Shown in pieces: positions 19,226 through 30,600 of a DNA stretch of 64,000 nt. Where the stretch lies: NCBI GenBank assembly GCA_025642065.1, contig JAODUP010000277.1:62001-126000 (forward strand). Direction: 5' to 3'. The DNA comes from Paralvinella palmiformis. Taxonomy: Eukaryota > Annelida > Polychaeta > Terebellida > Alvinellidae. Under the pieces are notes generated by a model. It made no database searches. It saw nothing but the letters and a program-made list of their open reading frames with translations, and was not told where the DNA came from. How positions within the stretch are numbered: position 1 is the stretch's first letter; the number at the start of each line of letters is the position of its first letter. Both the position numbers and the translations under genes were made by a program.

Positions 19226-20800
19226 GCCAGCTGTAAATAATGAAGATCAACATCATATATCAAGAAACATAAACACAGGTTAGACAGTTGTTCCTAAACA
19301 AACTCCCGTAATTGTCAAACAACAACAAGGCAGCCAAGAGACAATGTTCTGGATCATCCAGTAATACTATAAAAGTATAAGAACAACTAATCCAGATCAT
19401 GAAGGATGGAGATGAGCATCCAGAGGAAGAGATGATGTTTGATTGATGATAATGACAACACAAGGAAAGGGTGATAGCCCTCATTAAAGAGATAGCACAA
19501 GGGCACTGGTTGATTTATATTTTTGCATTTCGTTTTACATAATAATAACATTAATTAGAAGTGTTCGTAAAGTGCGTGGATTATCAAGAATGTTGTCTGG
19601 CTGTTTCCATTGAAATGGTTTCCAGATAAAATGGCAACAGATCAACAGAACAAAACAGCCACAAATAAAAATACACAGTATCATATTTATATCAAATTTA
19701 CTTAAAAATGGAAACTATGTTTACAAGAAATAACTTATTTAATGGATTGGCTATACCTGTGTAGATAATTTCTATACCTATGTAGATAATCTATAAAACA
19801 TACTGCCCCAGGAGCCTAACAAATCTAATAGACCTGTATTTTTATGCACACAATATGGTATCTGGGATCTATGAAGGTGAACTGCATTACAAGTGGACCA
19901 CAGATAGCAACAATCTGTGTGCATCAGTGGTGGAGCTGGAATGACACGATAGGACCTTTTGATGGGACACAGTTTTTTTCCATTTGAGAACATGACATCG
20001 CATAATTTAGGAAAGTCAACTGAAATTTTGTCATATTTACATTATTTTAATCCAGATAGAGTGATAAATTATGTTGATACTGCTAATGATGATGTCATCA
20101 TGTTATCTAACTATCTTTGACTATGTTACGATCTGAACATAGAATAAATAAATGACCTAACCCCAGCCTTATTTGGTAGAGGGATTAGAAACATTATTGT
20201 CAGGGACCATCTAACTTGTGATTTGTCTTGCTGTACTTGTGTGATCAACTCCAATTTCTCTCTGAAGTCTGATGGACCAAACTTTTCTTCTCTGTTCGTT
20301 CTTGTGTGAGATTTATTGTTATTTCGTGCATTCAATATGGAAACCAAGTGGTTGTATATTGAGCTACTGTGTATACTTGTGGTTGAGTCGATTATTTGGG
20401 GATGGGAAAAGGGTGTTCTCAGAAGCATCTCCACTTCTATGCGCATCATACTTCCAACCAGCTGAAGGAAAGATGTTTTGGGCCATCCTTGACATTATAG
20501 GATTCATCCCAATAAGAGCTTGGAACAAAATCGTCACATCGCTGCCTACTAATCAATTGTTATTCAATAAAAAATGATTAATTTTCACCAAACTGTTATT
20601 TGGATTGCAAAACATATATGATATACCAGTCTTTATGTAACAATACCTGCTAGTCCTGCACTGTTACCTACCAGTACCTCCGGATGATTAGCTAGCTATA
20701 GAATAAAAATCACTGCTCACATTGCACACCAGTTGCCGTGAAGCAATTAATTAATAGCACTTGTCAGTTGAAGTTACAATCAGGTGTGTTTGGCGTGACA
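19226..20800. other. No gene seen
   Basis: Several 70-107 residue frames occur on both strands but none shows a domain, splice context or codon bias. No repeat match to the rest of the window was noticed. Confidence 0.4.
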
Positions 20801-20805
20801 TGTTT

Positions 20806-21320
20806 GTTTATTAATTATAACATCAAAGTGAATAGAAATGTTTTAGAAAACCACATAGGCCGTCATACCCAGAGGATGTATGTCACTACTGGAGCTGTTA
20901 TGCCTGAACAAGGCCCACAAGGAGAGCTGCAAAATGCCACTCACAACTACCTGGGGATAATCGATGGAAGTTACAGCTATTGTACTTAGATACATTCATC
21001 AAGAACTGCAGCTTCTATGCACAAATATCCCAGGAATACGAGGAAGAAGTTGACAAGGCTATTGTTCAGAAGATCATAATGTTAGAGATATAGCTGACCA
21101 ACTACGTCCCCTCACGAGTGACACTGATCTGCGTCAATGAGACAACAATATTGCTGATGCATGTGATGTCTGGTTATCTTTGTTGCATGACCCAGTTCTA
21201 GCTCCACACAAAGCCATAGTCAACAAACGCTTCAACCAAGCAAGTACAATAGAGCACCTTGTGGCATATGCTCTACATCCCAGTTAAAAGAGTGCTAAAC
21301 TCTCCTCAGATCAGTTGATT
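20806..21320 (+). pseudogene. hAT/DUF659-type transposase fossil, part 2
   Basis: Broken frames give NIKVNRNVLENHIGRH, then after a shift GDNRWKLQLLYLDTFIKN (like the PGDTRW block of this family), EYEEEVDKAIVQKI, ADQLRPLTSDTDLRQ, NNIADACDVWLSLLHDPVLA and NQASTIEHLVAYALHPS. This is the C-terminal half of a DUF659/hAT transposase, starting just where part 1 at 13775 stops. Two stops and at least one frameshift are visible. Whether the two parts belong to one copy separated by about 7 kb is an inference. Confidence 0.65.
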
Positions 21321-21570
21321 GTGGTCATCCACTGAGTGAATATTCTCTAGTTTTGGTGCATCCATACTAAAATAAGGAACAGACTAAGTAATGAGAAAAT
21401 GTCATAATATATTAAAATACTAAATAGACATTGCAGGCTTTGTTGATTTAAATAATTGAAAGTGAAACTTCCTAAGTTTAGCCCATACATTAGAGGGGGA
21501 TAATACCAAAAGAATAGAACCACCAATTAAATTACATTAATGTTCTCAGTAGTTAGTGGGACATGACATG

Positions 21571-21829
21571 GGGTCAATTTAATTCCGGAATTGAGAGTCA
21601 ATTCCTACTGATTATTTAAAAAAATGGAATTGATAAATTTTGAATTGAAGTTTCCTACAAAAAACAATTAAATCCACAAATTAATTTACCATTTAATTCA
21701 GAAATATTTCTTTTTCCATGACAATCCCACTCAGAGTAGGTATTCGGAGTACCCTACTCATGTTAAAAAAAGTTGGTAAAAAAATAGAATTAAAATTGAG
21801 AAATTTGATGTGGGATTGGAATTGACCTC
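21571..21829. mobile_element. MITE-like element with short terminal inverted repeats
   Basis: Left end GGGTCAATTTAATTCC and right end (reverse) AGGTCAATTCCAATCC form imperfect inverted repeats, flanked by CATG on both sides (a possible 4-bp duplication). The inside is AT-rich with GAATTGA motifs and no frame. Confidence 0.5.
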
Positions 21830-22167
21830 ATGCCTGTGACATTGAATTGTTTATACAGTGGGGTGGAGGTGATATCAGTGTTCATTATCAGGTTACTGTA
21901 TCTCCAAGGAGTTTCTTCCCGGAAGAAAGGTTTTTTCTTCCCGACAAAAACCCATGTCTGCCCATGGGAAGGGATAATTACCCTCCTACCAGGAAGAAAA
22001 ACTATCCCAGTTATGTAGGACGCATGAGGTGCCCATATAATGAGACACCAAATGGAACAAAATAAGAATGTGTTTTTTGAATCCTCCATTATTGTTGTTG
22101 TTATAAAATATGCTTCACTTTAATGTTTCACAATTATTGAGTTGAGTAAATCACCATTACTAATGGC

Positions 22168-22241
22168 ACTAGAGTCATAGATATAGACTGACACTGATAG
22201 AGTCTAGATCCTCTATATCAGTCTATAGCCATGAATCTAAT
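22168..22241. repeat. Imperfect palindrome, 24-bp arms
   Basis: ACTAGAGTCATAGATATAGA... and ...TCAGTCTATAGCCATGAATC pair as inverted arms with about 20 of 24 matches around a 26-base loop. Confidence 0.55.
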
Positions 22242-22426
22242 GCTCGCTATCCTCAGTAATCATGATGCCTGCAGGAGAAATAAACATAAACAAGTTCAAA
22301 TGGGGACATCCCCTGCTCTTGAGCTTGTTGTCCACCCTTGTACTTGTAGGTCACTGTTAGTTTGGTCCGACATCTGATATACACTTTATGAAGGGTGGGC
22401 ATAAGGTACTTGATTTCCAGGTTCTA

Positions 22427-23240
22427 TAGACCGATCCCGCTACGACTGCGACACCAAGTGGAAAATAACTGAACCCTGATGTTAGGTTAGAAGGATGTGA
22501 CTGCTCATGTAGAATCTTGGATTACAAGGCAAATGACAATCCCACTTTTTTTCAACAACAAAAGCAAATGGAAATTTTTTCCACTTGATCTTGCATATTT
22601 CCTAGATCTAACTGTGTTTAATTTGTTGTCTCACAAAGGTAAGAAAGGTGTTATATTTCCACTGTGTTTACATTCAATATTAAACATGTTCAATGTATCA
22701 GCCAGCTCATTTACATATAAAGGTGGAGCTTGTTAAATCATGCTCTTGTCTCATTTCGTAGGCAGCAGCAGTGATCATGTGATACTGAATATTCATAGAT
22801 TTCACACAACCACCACGCTGACAATGTTGTTTCTTCAGCAGGATTGTTTATGTTTTAACGGACACAAATTTCAGAATAAAGTACATTATTCTTTTTATTC
22901 TAGTTTATATTATTTGTATCCTGAATAAATAAATGCTGGATTCATGGCTTAATTCACAAAAAAATAGTGTGCCTGTTGCACCATTGACCAAAAAGATGGC
23001 CTGATCCAATTTGTTGTTTTAGCAACACCTTCAATGATATCGTATTTTAGGGCACTGTTTACATATACCTGAATATCAAAACATGCTATCTACATTCGGA
23101 ATAGATTTGCATGTGAGTTTCTTCTAGTTCTAGATTGGCTCAATCCCAATGACTTTCATGTTATCGGCTGGTTGGCATATTTTTTCTGACCTAACAATTT
23201 GCCCCAGATCCAAATGAACATGCGTAGTGGGATCGGTCTA
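22427..23240 (+). mobile_element. Deleted piggyBac-like DNA transposon
   Basis: TAGACCGATCCCGCTACGAC at the left end and its near-exact inverse at 23221-23240 (18 of 20 matches) are terminal inverted repeats. TTAA follows the right end (23241-23244); the left flank is TCTA, one possible decayed TTAA. Inside, 22540-22640 encodes a KWKFF-x-LDLAYFLDLTVFN-like stretch, similar to the KWW-x-x-x-FF-x-LLD-x-x-x-xNA block near the C-terminus of piggyBac transposases. Most of the transposase is gone. The terminal repeats do not look like the classic CCCTAGAAAG type. Confidence 0.5.
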
Positions 23241-23244
23241 TTAA

Positions 23245-24160
23245 CATACTTTAAGAAGTTGGTGATGTTTTAGCTATACGTGTATGAAAGATCTTGAAAC
23301 GATATGAATTTCCAAATTATAGATGATTTATATACAGTATTGAAGTACCTACTCTGAGTAGACTGCTTCATGCTCAATTTACACAGACCAGCTGTTAGTT
23401 TTTCTGTGATTATCCAGCAGCAATGGAAACTCTAAACTGCTAATAGTTTTTCTCTCTCTAACTTTTAAGTTAATAATTCTCTGATTGGTCAGATTTAATT
23501 GATTTTAGGCACTTGGAATTTTAATTCTTTAACATATCAATATTTTAACCTACAGTTTCCCTATGAAAGGTAATGACTGTGTGACAGACCATAGACCAGC
23601 TTAGAGTAGATATAATTATCACACAATAGTGAAAATTAATACATGTGACGGTAGGCCTAGACCCTGGCTTGGCCTTAGCTTAGGAGAAGGATTTGGTCTA
23701 TAAATACCTTTTATTGTCACCTGAGGACTAGATCTAGTAGCTGCGGTCTATTTGGTAGGCTAACAGTGTGTTCAACAGTACTTAGTTATGACGGGTTCTC
23801 ATTGATGATTGAAGAAAATATTAGACCATCTAGACTCTAGAGATCTATTTCCAAATCGTGATAATACTAATATGTGTAGTAACAATAACAAAGAAGACTA
23901 CATGCATTTTTAGTGCACTAATATCTATTTATTTTTATATAATAACGTGTTCAAATAAGAAAACTTGAAATCGTCAGTGACTTGAACAACACAATTCAAC
24001 ATGGGCCTTAATCAACGTAATGCCGGGCCTATCTAGATCTGGACACTGACTAAGACAGTCACTAGCCTACATCATCATCATGATCTTCCCCATCAAACAA
24101 TTACTCAGTGACAAATGTAAACTAAATGTGCACGTTTTAATAAAATATTACTATACTTAC
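23245..24160. other. No gene seen
   Basis: Moderately GC-rich patches (GTAGGCCTAGACCCTGGCTT at about 23650) but no exon signals on either strand up to the candidate Lifeguard 5' exon. Confidence 0.4.
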
Positions 24161-24300
24161 AATTGCTAGAGAGCGAAGAATTTAACCTGACTAATTATAA
24201 TCACATAAAACCTTTTCCTGTATTATCAACATAAATCCAGAAATTTCCTTAAAACAAGTCATACGATTTTGACGATGTGTTTACCAAAATCCTAATGACG
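24161..24300 (-). promoter_or_regulatory. Candidate first (noncoding) exon and promoter of the Lifeguard gene
   Basis: A very strong donor, GTAAGTATAG, starts at 24160 on the minus strand. About 135 bases upstream of it is TGACGTCA (24296-24303), a perfect CREB/ATF site. The exon has no open frame, fitting a 5' UTR. The next minus-strand acceptor that fits is 12395, giving an intron of about 11.8 kb. This is an inference from signals only. Confidence 0.35.
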
Positions 24301-24303
24301 TCA
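24296..24303. promoter_or_regulatory. CRE palindrome TGACGTCA
   Basis: An exact 8-bp CREB/ATF consensus palindrome in a region of normal GC, next to a strong donor. Chance occurrence in 64 kb is about one, so function rests on its position. Confidence 0.4.
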
Positions 24304-24659
24304 CATCAGCTTCAGGTTCATGCTGACGGCTAAATGTTTACTCTGTCGTGGGATGGACATTTCTTGCCGCCGCCTAAATAAGGTGATAGTCAGACTTTGA
24401 GCTCCGAAATTTAAGCATTGGTTAAGACCATGGAAAACAAAATATAACATTTTACTGAAAATCGAGAAATTAGATTAATATACCATCGGAGAGGACGTTT
24501 TTCTGGGTTACGAAAAAATAGCAAAGTGAGAAATTAGAAATGATGCCATCGTCCATTGTTGTGTTTTTTGTTGTTGCTTATTTTATTGTATTTTTTATAA
24601 TTTGTATTTTTCTGTGCATTTCAGTGAAATTCAGTATATGTACATGTGTATTATCAACT

Positions 24660-24900
24660 TTATTATTCCTTAACTCACTAAAAATCTACGGGTAAATCAG
24701 ACTATTAATTTACACTGTTATTCATTCACATTTACTCATTCACTTGGTTGGCATATTATGTTTTCCAGCGAAAGTTTTGACCAGCATCAACATTATTATT
24801 TCTTCACACACCAAAAATCTAAACCAGACTTTTAATTAACTATAACTTGCAGTGTTATTCATGCACATTTATTCAATCACTTGGTTGTCACTCAAGTAAT
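24660..24900. repeat. Diverged tandem duplication, unit about 135 bases
   Basis: AAAAATCTA...TTATTCATTCACATTTACTC...CACTTGGTTGGCA recurs about 135 bases later as AAAAATCTA...TTATTCATGCACATTTATTC...CACTTGGTTGTCA. Confidence 0.6.
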
Positions 24901-24905
24901 AAATA

Positions 24906-24959
24906 ATTAGGGAGGCTACAGTATTTAGAGAAGCTACAATAATTAGGGAAGCTATACAT
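24906..24959. repeat. 18-bp minisatellite, three units
   Basis: Units ATTAGGGAGGCTACAGTA, TTTAGAGAAGCTACAATA and ATTAGGGAAGCTATACAT. Confidence 0.8.
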
Positions 24960-26734
24960 TTTTAGAAGTACACATGTATACATAAAAGCTAATTACCCCA
25001 TTGCCAAATTACAGTTTGCGTTACCTCAAACAATGTTACAATAAACAGAAGGTGCCATTACATATTGTATTTCAATTTTTCACTTTGACATTTTTTCCAT
25101 TCAATAGTCATATGTATGCAAATATTATTACAAAACTTCAGAACTACAAACATGACATAATAATTGGTACAGAACAAATGAACTTTGATTACGGTACATA
25201 CAAATTGATCAGTACAAAACACCCACGATCTACCGGGTGCATTTATTACAAATGGTTTCCAAACAATATTTGTGATATTTTGTAATGGTTACTTAATTAC
25301 TTTTATCATGGACAAGGAAAAAATACAAAGTAAATATTTTATGTTCAAATCAAGGATATTAGTTAGCATCAGACTTTGAAGGCATGATTTAATTCTCATT
25401 TTCTGTTATAAATTTAGCATAGTGTACTAAAACAGATGACGGTATAATAAAACGTGAAATATATATTATATATGATATATTTGGAACTATTATTGGATAT
25501 GGACAAGCTGGGTCAAATGGAATTAAATTTAAGAAAGTTTTAGAAGTTGTGAAATAATCATTTTGTATATTTATTGAAGTATCTTGTAATTGTAGTGAAT
25601 ATTTATCTAATTAATATATTTCTATGTATATATGTATATATATATATATATATAGGGCTGTCATGGGGTGAGGCTCAGGCCTCAGCTAAAGATAGGACCT
25701 TGTGGCAAAACATTGTTATGGCCTTATGTCCCACTGGGGACGAAGAGGATAAGTGAAGTAAGTGATATATATATATATATATATATATATTAGTTTTATG
25801 GAAGCTGTGCAAAATTAAGCCCAAGTTTATTTCCATAGAGCTGAAGAAAGTTTCACGTACTGAAAGCATAATAGAAGAGACTTAATTTCGCTAAGCAGTA
25901 GGTCTGTGTTAAAAAAACGGAGGTTTGAGGATGAATAATATGAGGCAGATGACAGTCATATGCATGTTGACATTTGTTATCATTTTGATAAATGGTCAAA
26001 TATAAACAAACTATTCTAGAGTCTCCAATAGTTTGCATATAATTCAATTAATAGATATTCAACTTCTAAATAATAATGAAAGGTATTTTTTCTATTTATA
26101 GTACAGGGTTAACCGCATCGTGGAAAATAAAAAAATCATTTTCCAGATACTCGAAATGTCCTTGAATTTTACAAAATCACAAATGTCCTGGAAAAATATT
26201 GCATGTGGAAAAAATCTACTTAGAAGAATATAAAGCGCGCGTGAATAGATATTATATCTGTAGAAGAGAACTTAGATTGTAGAAGAAAATGAGTACCGGT
26301 GTCTACAAACTCAGACCGGGACATATAGTCTTGATATCCCATGTTATTTAAAAATTAAAGTGGGTGGATCAGACAGCTAGAAGGGGTGAGGATGAGGCTG
26401 TACCATAAAGATTACAATACTCGAACATATATTAAATAAATTTGATATGCTTTTTGGCGCATATCTTGATTTATTACTTTTAAATGTTGTATATTTTGGC
26501 TGATACTGAGGAGCCAATTAATATTGTCTCTGGCAACCCAGATCGAGTTTGTAATGAAATTAATTGAACTCCATATCTTTGTAAACAACCGACAACTGTC
26601 AATAATTCAGCACATTAAAATAGGTCTACATGCTGTCTGCTACCATCTTACGAATATCCACTGTTTTAAAGTATTCTTGATACGAGAAGGTTAATTGCCG
26701 GTGTAGTGGTACGTTATTAATATTAGAAATGCAT
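24960..26734. other. No gene seen; two (TA)n tracts
   Basis: TA runs lie at 25627-25654 and 25765-25791. The 94-residue frame at 25001-25285 is AT-driven and shows no domain. Confidence 0.4.
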
Positions 26735-26885
26735 ATATATTCTCTTGAAAAGTTTAAATCTGTTCTGAAGACGCACCTGTTCAAGGATGATTTCACAGAT
26801 AAATAATGACTATCATTAAAATCCTAACAGACATATAACGGTAATCTTCCGTCTATAAAGCGCACTTATTTTAAGTTTTTTGTTT
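26735..26885 (+). repeat. LINE 3' end fragment, copy 3
   Basis: Encodes KSVLKTHLFKDDFTDK followed by TAA, the usual tail of a LINE ORF2, then a 3' UTR with TATAAAGCGCACTTATTTTA. It matches the minus-strand copy at 12020-12215. Confidence 0.6.
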
Positions 26886-27793
26886 GGGGGGGGAGGGTTG
26901 TTGATGGTGTACGCCTAATACACCATAACTAAATGTGTCCCTTTTCTTAAAGAATTTTTTTCTTCTACAGACTGATATATTTTATTGCTAAGGTCATTGT
27001 TTTTTGTTGTTGGTTTTTTAATACTTGTTTTACTAAACCGCCAATCAAAGCTGAAACCTGCCGCCGAAAAATAAAATTAACTTTTATTATTATTTTTGCG
27101 CGACCCGCCTGAAAACCGTGCAACAGCGGATTAGACTAATCCAAGATGGTGACAGGTCAGTTCCGCTTCGAAATTATTCCAGTTATTACTACGGTAAATG
27201 GGTCTTCAAGTCTAGAAATCTTGTTAATTTAAACTAATAAAAAAAAACCCTCATCGAGAAACACATAAATGGTTCGAACTTTGCGGAGATCTTCTTAAAA
27301 TCATCATCGAAAATATGGCCGTGATAAGGCTGGCGCCGATAAAAGAATATCGGCATTGCTATTTATGATACTGTAAACTTAATTGGATTGTGTTTACGGT
27401 TATCATAATAAATTACGTAATTTCCTTGTGTCTTAATTATTATATTTTATCACCTTTAATTACAAAATGATCAGTATACAACGTGTGAACATAAATAAAC
27501 TACAAGTAAAAACTTGCGAAAGATCTCGACTTATAGATCGACGTCCGTCATATTTAATCGATTAGCGATTGAGACAAGTTTGGTTATTAATTATAACGTC
27601 AAATGTTGCGACAAACAGCTTTTGATCTTTTTGCGAACCTTAGGGGGAAAAGTCTCTATCAGGCCCGTTATATGCGGAGAGTACGTAAACAAGAGGAACA
27701 ATTTGTCCTTTATAGAAGACTAACATTTAAAATCTCAAATAGTCATATATAATTCCATATATCTTTATGGAATTTATCTTATGCTGACCGGCT

Positions 27794-27834
<41 letters not shown>

Positions 27835-28333
27835 CTATTTTAAGTTAGTTTATCCCTTATATATTCTAATCTTTTGCCACTATGCAGCTGACATCGCGCA
27901 ATGCCACAAACTTCCAAGCAACAGAATAGAATATCGGTGTGTCTATGGTGTTTGTAGAGGTCTTTCAGGAGAAGTGGGATGACGATGCCTGGTCGAAATG
28001 TAGTTTGTTCTGATAATCAATGCTGCTAGGTGATGATCTGAGAATTTGAAATCTTCAGGGGGGAAGATGGATTTTTAGTCTTCTTCGGTACATCGGGGAA
28101 TTGAGCAGATAATGTACCGGGTTGTTGCCAGTGAGTGCTATGGACGACGAGCGGGTGTATAGAAGAGATTTCTTAACCTTCTATTAGCCTTTCCCTCCTT
28201 TGTGATTATATAATAACTAGATCCGTCGTATTCATGATGTATGTTCGGGGTTTTCCGAGTTTCCCGGATGCATAAAGGATGCATAATTATATACCATATT
28301 TTTATAGCACTCTTTTCATAAACTATATCGTGG
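26886..28333. other. No gene seen
   Basis: It contains a poly-G run (about 26886-26893) and a (TA)n tract (27797-27831). ATCCAAGATGGTGACA (about 27140) looks like a YY1 site but no exon follows it. Confidence 0.4.
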
Positions 28334-28520
28334 GCGCCTCCGTGGTCTAGCGGTAGCGTGCTGGACCACAGATCACTACCACCCGTGTTCGAATCTCGGG
28401 GTGGGCATATCTGAAGGTTGTTTCGTCTTTGACTTCGCCTCATTACCTTTGGAGGTCGCTCGGCCCATTTAGCCTACCATGTGCACAAAAGTGGCCGTAA
28501 AACATAAATCATCATCATCA
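28334..28520 (+). mobile_element. SINE-A copy, best preserved
   Basis: A box region TGGTCTAGCGGTAGCGTG, B box GTTCGAATCTC, body with GGAGGTCGCTCGGCCCATTT and GTGCACAAAAGTGGCCGTAA, ATCATCATC tail. Length about 185 bases. This copy keeps both polymerase III boxes. Confidence 0.85.
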
Positions 28521-28617
28521 CTACGACAAAAGAGCATCTAAATCGCTACGGATTACCGAACTCTGGCGTGGTCACAAGACTTAAGACCAACTGTGTGGTC
28601 AAATCCAGAACATGTAC

Positions 28618-28952
28618 TGCCTCTGCGCCTCATGGGTAGAGCGTGGGACTATTTACCCATAGTTATGGTCATGTTGTACGGGAGGTCGGAGTTTCGAATC
28701 TCGGCTGTGGCACTGTAGTAGGAGGAGTTTTTCGTCCAACCAGGCAACTGGCAAGGTTTTCTCAGCCGAATATGCCATATATTGTAAATTTTAAATTCAG
28801 TTACAATTAGTCCCCTTGGAGAAGCCGTAAATTGCAAACCATATGAGTCGTCATCATTTAAGTTTGCCAGCCATATAAAATAACTACCATTTCTGCCATT
28901 ATTATTATTATTATTATTGTTAGTATTATTATTATCATCATTATTATTATTA
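28618..28952 (+). mobile_element. SINE-B copy with (ATT)n tail
   Basis: tRNA-like head (CATGGGTAGAGCGTGGGACT, then GAGTTTCGAATCTCGGC), body with CAACCAGGCAACTGGCAAGG, TTGCCAGCC and an ATT-rich tail. About 65-75% identical by eye to 32861-33130. The 143-residue minus-strand frame here is its antisense. Confidence 0.75.
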
Positions 28953-29333
28953 TGTGTTAACCGTAAAATGCCGGTTATGTAGGTAATTAACATATCTGAT
29001 AACAATGAACTGTCATTGTAGCTACTCTGTGGTAGCGGTATTGATTTTCCATGGCGAGTTATCATATGACATACCCTCATATGACATCAACGGCATTGAT
29101 TAAACAGTCAGTCTAATTCAGATCCGATTCCAACATGGCTCATCAAGCAGTGCTTGGATGAGCTGGTCCCCCCTAGTGACTGCAACAATTAATCGGTCCA
29201 TGGAGACGGCCAGTGTACCAATGTGCTTCAAATGTGCTCGGATAAGACCACTCTGGACCCACAGATATTGAAGATAGACCTTTTGGTTTTCTAACCTGGT
29301 ATACATATTGGATCCAAGTTGATCGATTTAGAC

Positions 29334-29336
<3 letters not shown>

Positions 29337-29382
<46 letters not shown>
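29337..29382. repeat. (TA)n microsatellite replacing the left part of the 5' LTR
   Basis: A 46-base TA run directly against the truncated 5' LTR. Confidence 0.9.
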
Positions 29383-29386
<4 letters not shown>

Positions 29387-29390
29387 TATA

Positions 29391-29482
29391 GAATAACATT
29401 TGTGTTAACATATCCAATACATTGATCTGTGCGAATCGAGTTACCGACTAGAAGTCAATAAACGGATGTCGAAAAGACAACA
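29391..29482 (+). repeat. 5' LTR remnant
   Basis: It starts at GAATAACATTTG against a TA run and ends at GACAACA before TTTTGGCGACG. It matches 31705-31821. Confidence 0.65.
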
Positions 29483-29579
29483 TTTTGGCGACGAATAAAA
29501 TTGGAATTTTTTTGAATAATAGATTGAATTCGAATGTGGTAAGAAAAAAGAATAATGTATTAAATAAGCCCGAAATAAA

Positions 29580-30210
29580 TGATGGCGTCCAGTGTATGCC
29601 TATTACAGTTACCGCCACAATTTTAAAGAGAAGGTAAATAATCCAGAAGATTTGCCACGTGGTGTAAAAGGTTCGAGATGTACGTAACCGCTTCGATTTT
29701 CACAGATGAAAAATAGAAAAGAGCGATATTTTTGAAGAAAACTGGTGGTTGCATACCTAACATATCAGAAACACTGACGGATACAGGTGATACGTATATG
29801 AATGCAAAAGAAAAAGTAATCTCGTACTTCAAACCGATAATCAGTCTTTTGGGTGCAGCATTTTTCGCAGATCGCGACAAGCAGACGACTAAACGATTCA
29901 TTCTATGTAACACGGTTACAAAAGTTACTAAGTACATGTGGGTACGAAAGTCAAGAATATGACAATATTAGAGATCAAATAATTGATAAGTGCACTGATT
30001 CAAAGTTGAGTAAACGATTGCTAGAAGAACAACTGACATTAGAAAAAATGATAAAAATAGCTTGAGAGATGGAAGTAACTAGTTAGTTATCAGTTGCACC
30101 AGAGCAAAAGTGACACAGAGACATCAAGCGACGTGAACGCTGTGCGAGGAAGATGGCAAAAGGATAAAAGTTGCTATAAATGTGGTCGTGTCGAATAGTT
30201 GAAAAAAAAG
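29580..30210 (+). pseudogene. gag remnant of the Gypsy element
   Basis: Shifting frames show a WCKRFEMYVTAS stretch, then YDNIRDQIIDKCTDSKLSKR and LLEEQLTLEKMIKIA, the usual end of Gypsy Gag capsid domains, and CYKCGRVE followed by a stop, the start of a nucleocapsid zinc knuckle. Several stops and shifts make it non-functional. Confidence 0.65.
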
Positions 30211-30289
30211 GTCAAACAAAACGATGACTGAAGTTAACATTATTGATTTTAATCCGAACAATATCGACTTAATTTTTACATATTGCACG

Positions 30290-30400
30290 GGCATGAACAA
30301 ATAACAGATGAAGTTTTTGTTGATGGAAAATCAGTTGATGCGATTATTGATTCTGGTGCTGGTGTAAACGTAATTACTGGAAAGAATTTACGGTATAGAA
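30290..30400 (+). pseudogene. Aspartic protease remnant of the Gypsy element
   Basis: Encodes a stretch with IIDSGAGVNVI, where DSGA is the retroviral-type protease active-site motif. The domain is cut short. Confidence 0.65.
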
Positions 30401-30600
30401 TTTCCAAGCAGAATTAAAACCATGACAGCGTGCGATATAAACCTACTACTGTAGTAGATGTTGATGCGGTGACTTTAATTAGGCGTAAAACCGCAATCCA
30501 GGCATTTTGCAGTTAGCTATACAGGCAGTTCAAGAACAGGTACCAGTTACTTCAATGCGATGAACTGAAGAAAAAATATGCGTTTTGTTGCGTAGGAAAT

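Noticed and set aside
28345..28400. tRNA gene candidate (A and B boxes, CGGTAGCGTG...GTTCGAATC)
   Set aside because: It cannot fold into a complete acceptor stem and is followed by the SINE-A body and tail; the same unit recurs six times.
28649..29080. 143-residue minus-strand frame with an Asn run
   Set aside because: It is the antisense of SINE-B and its (ATT)n tail.
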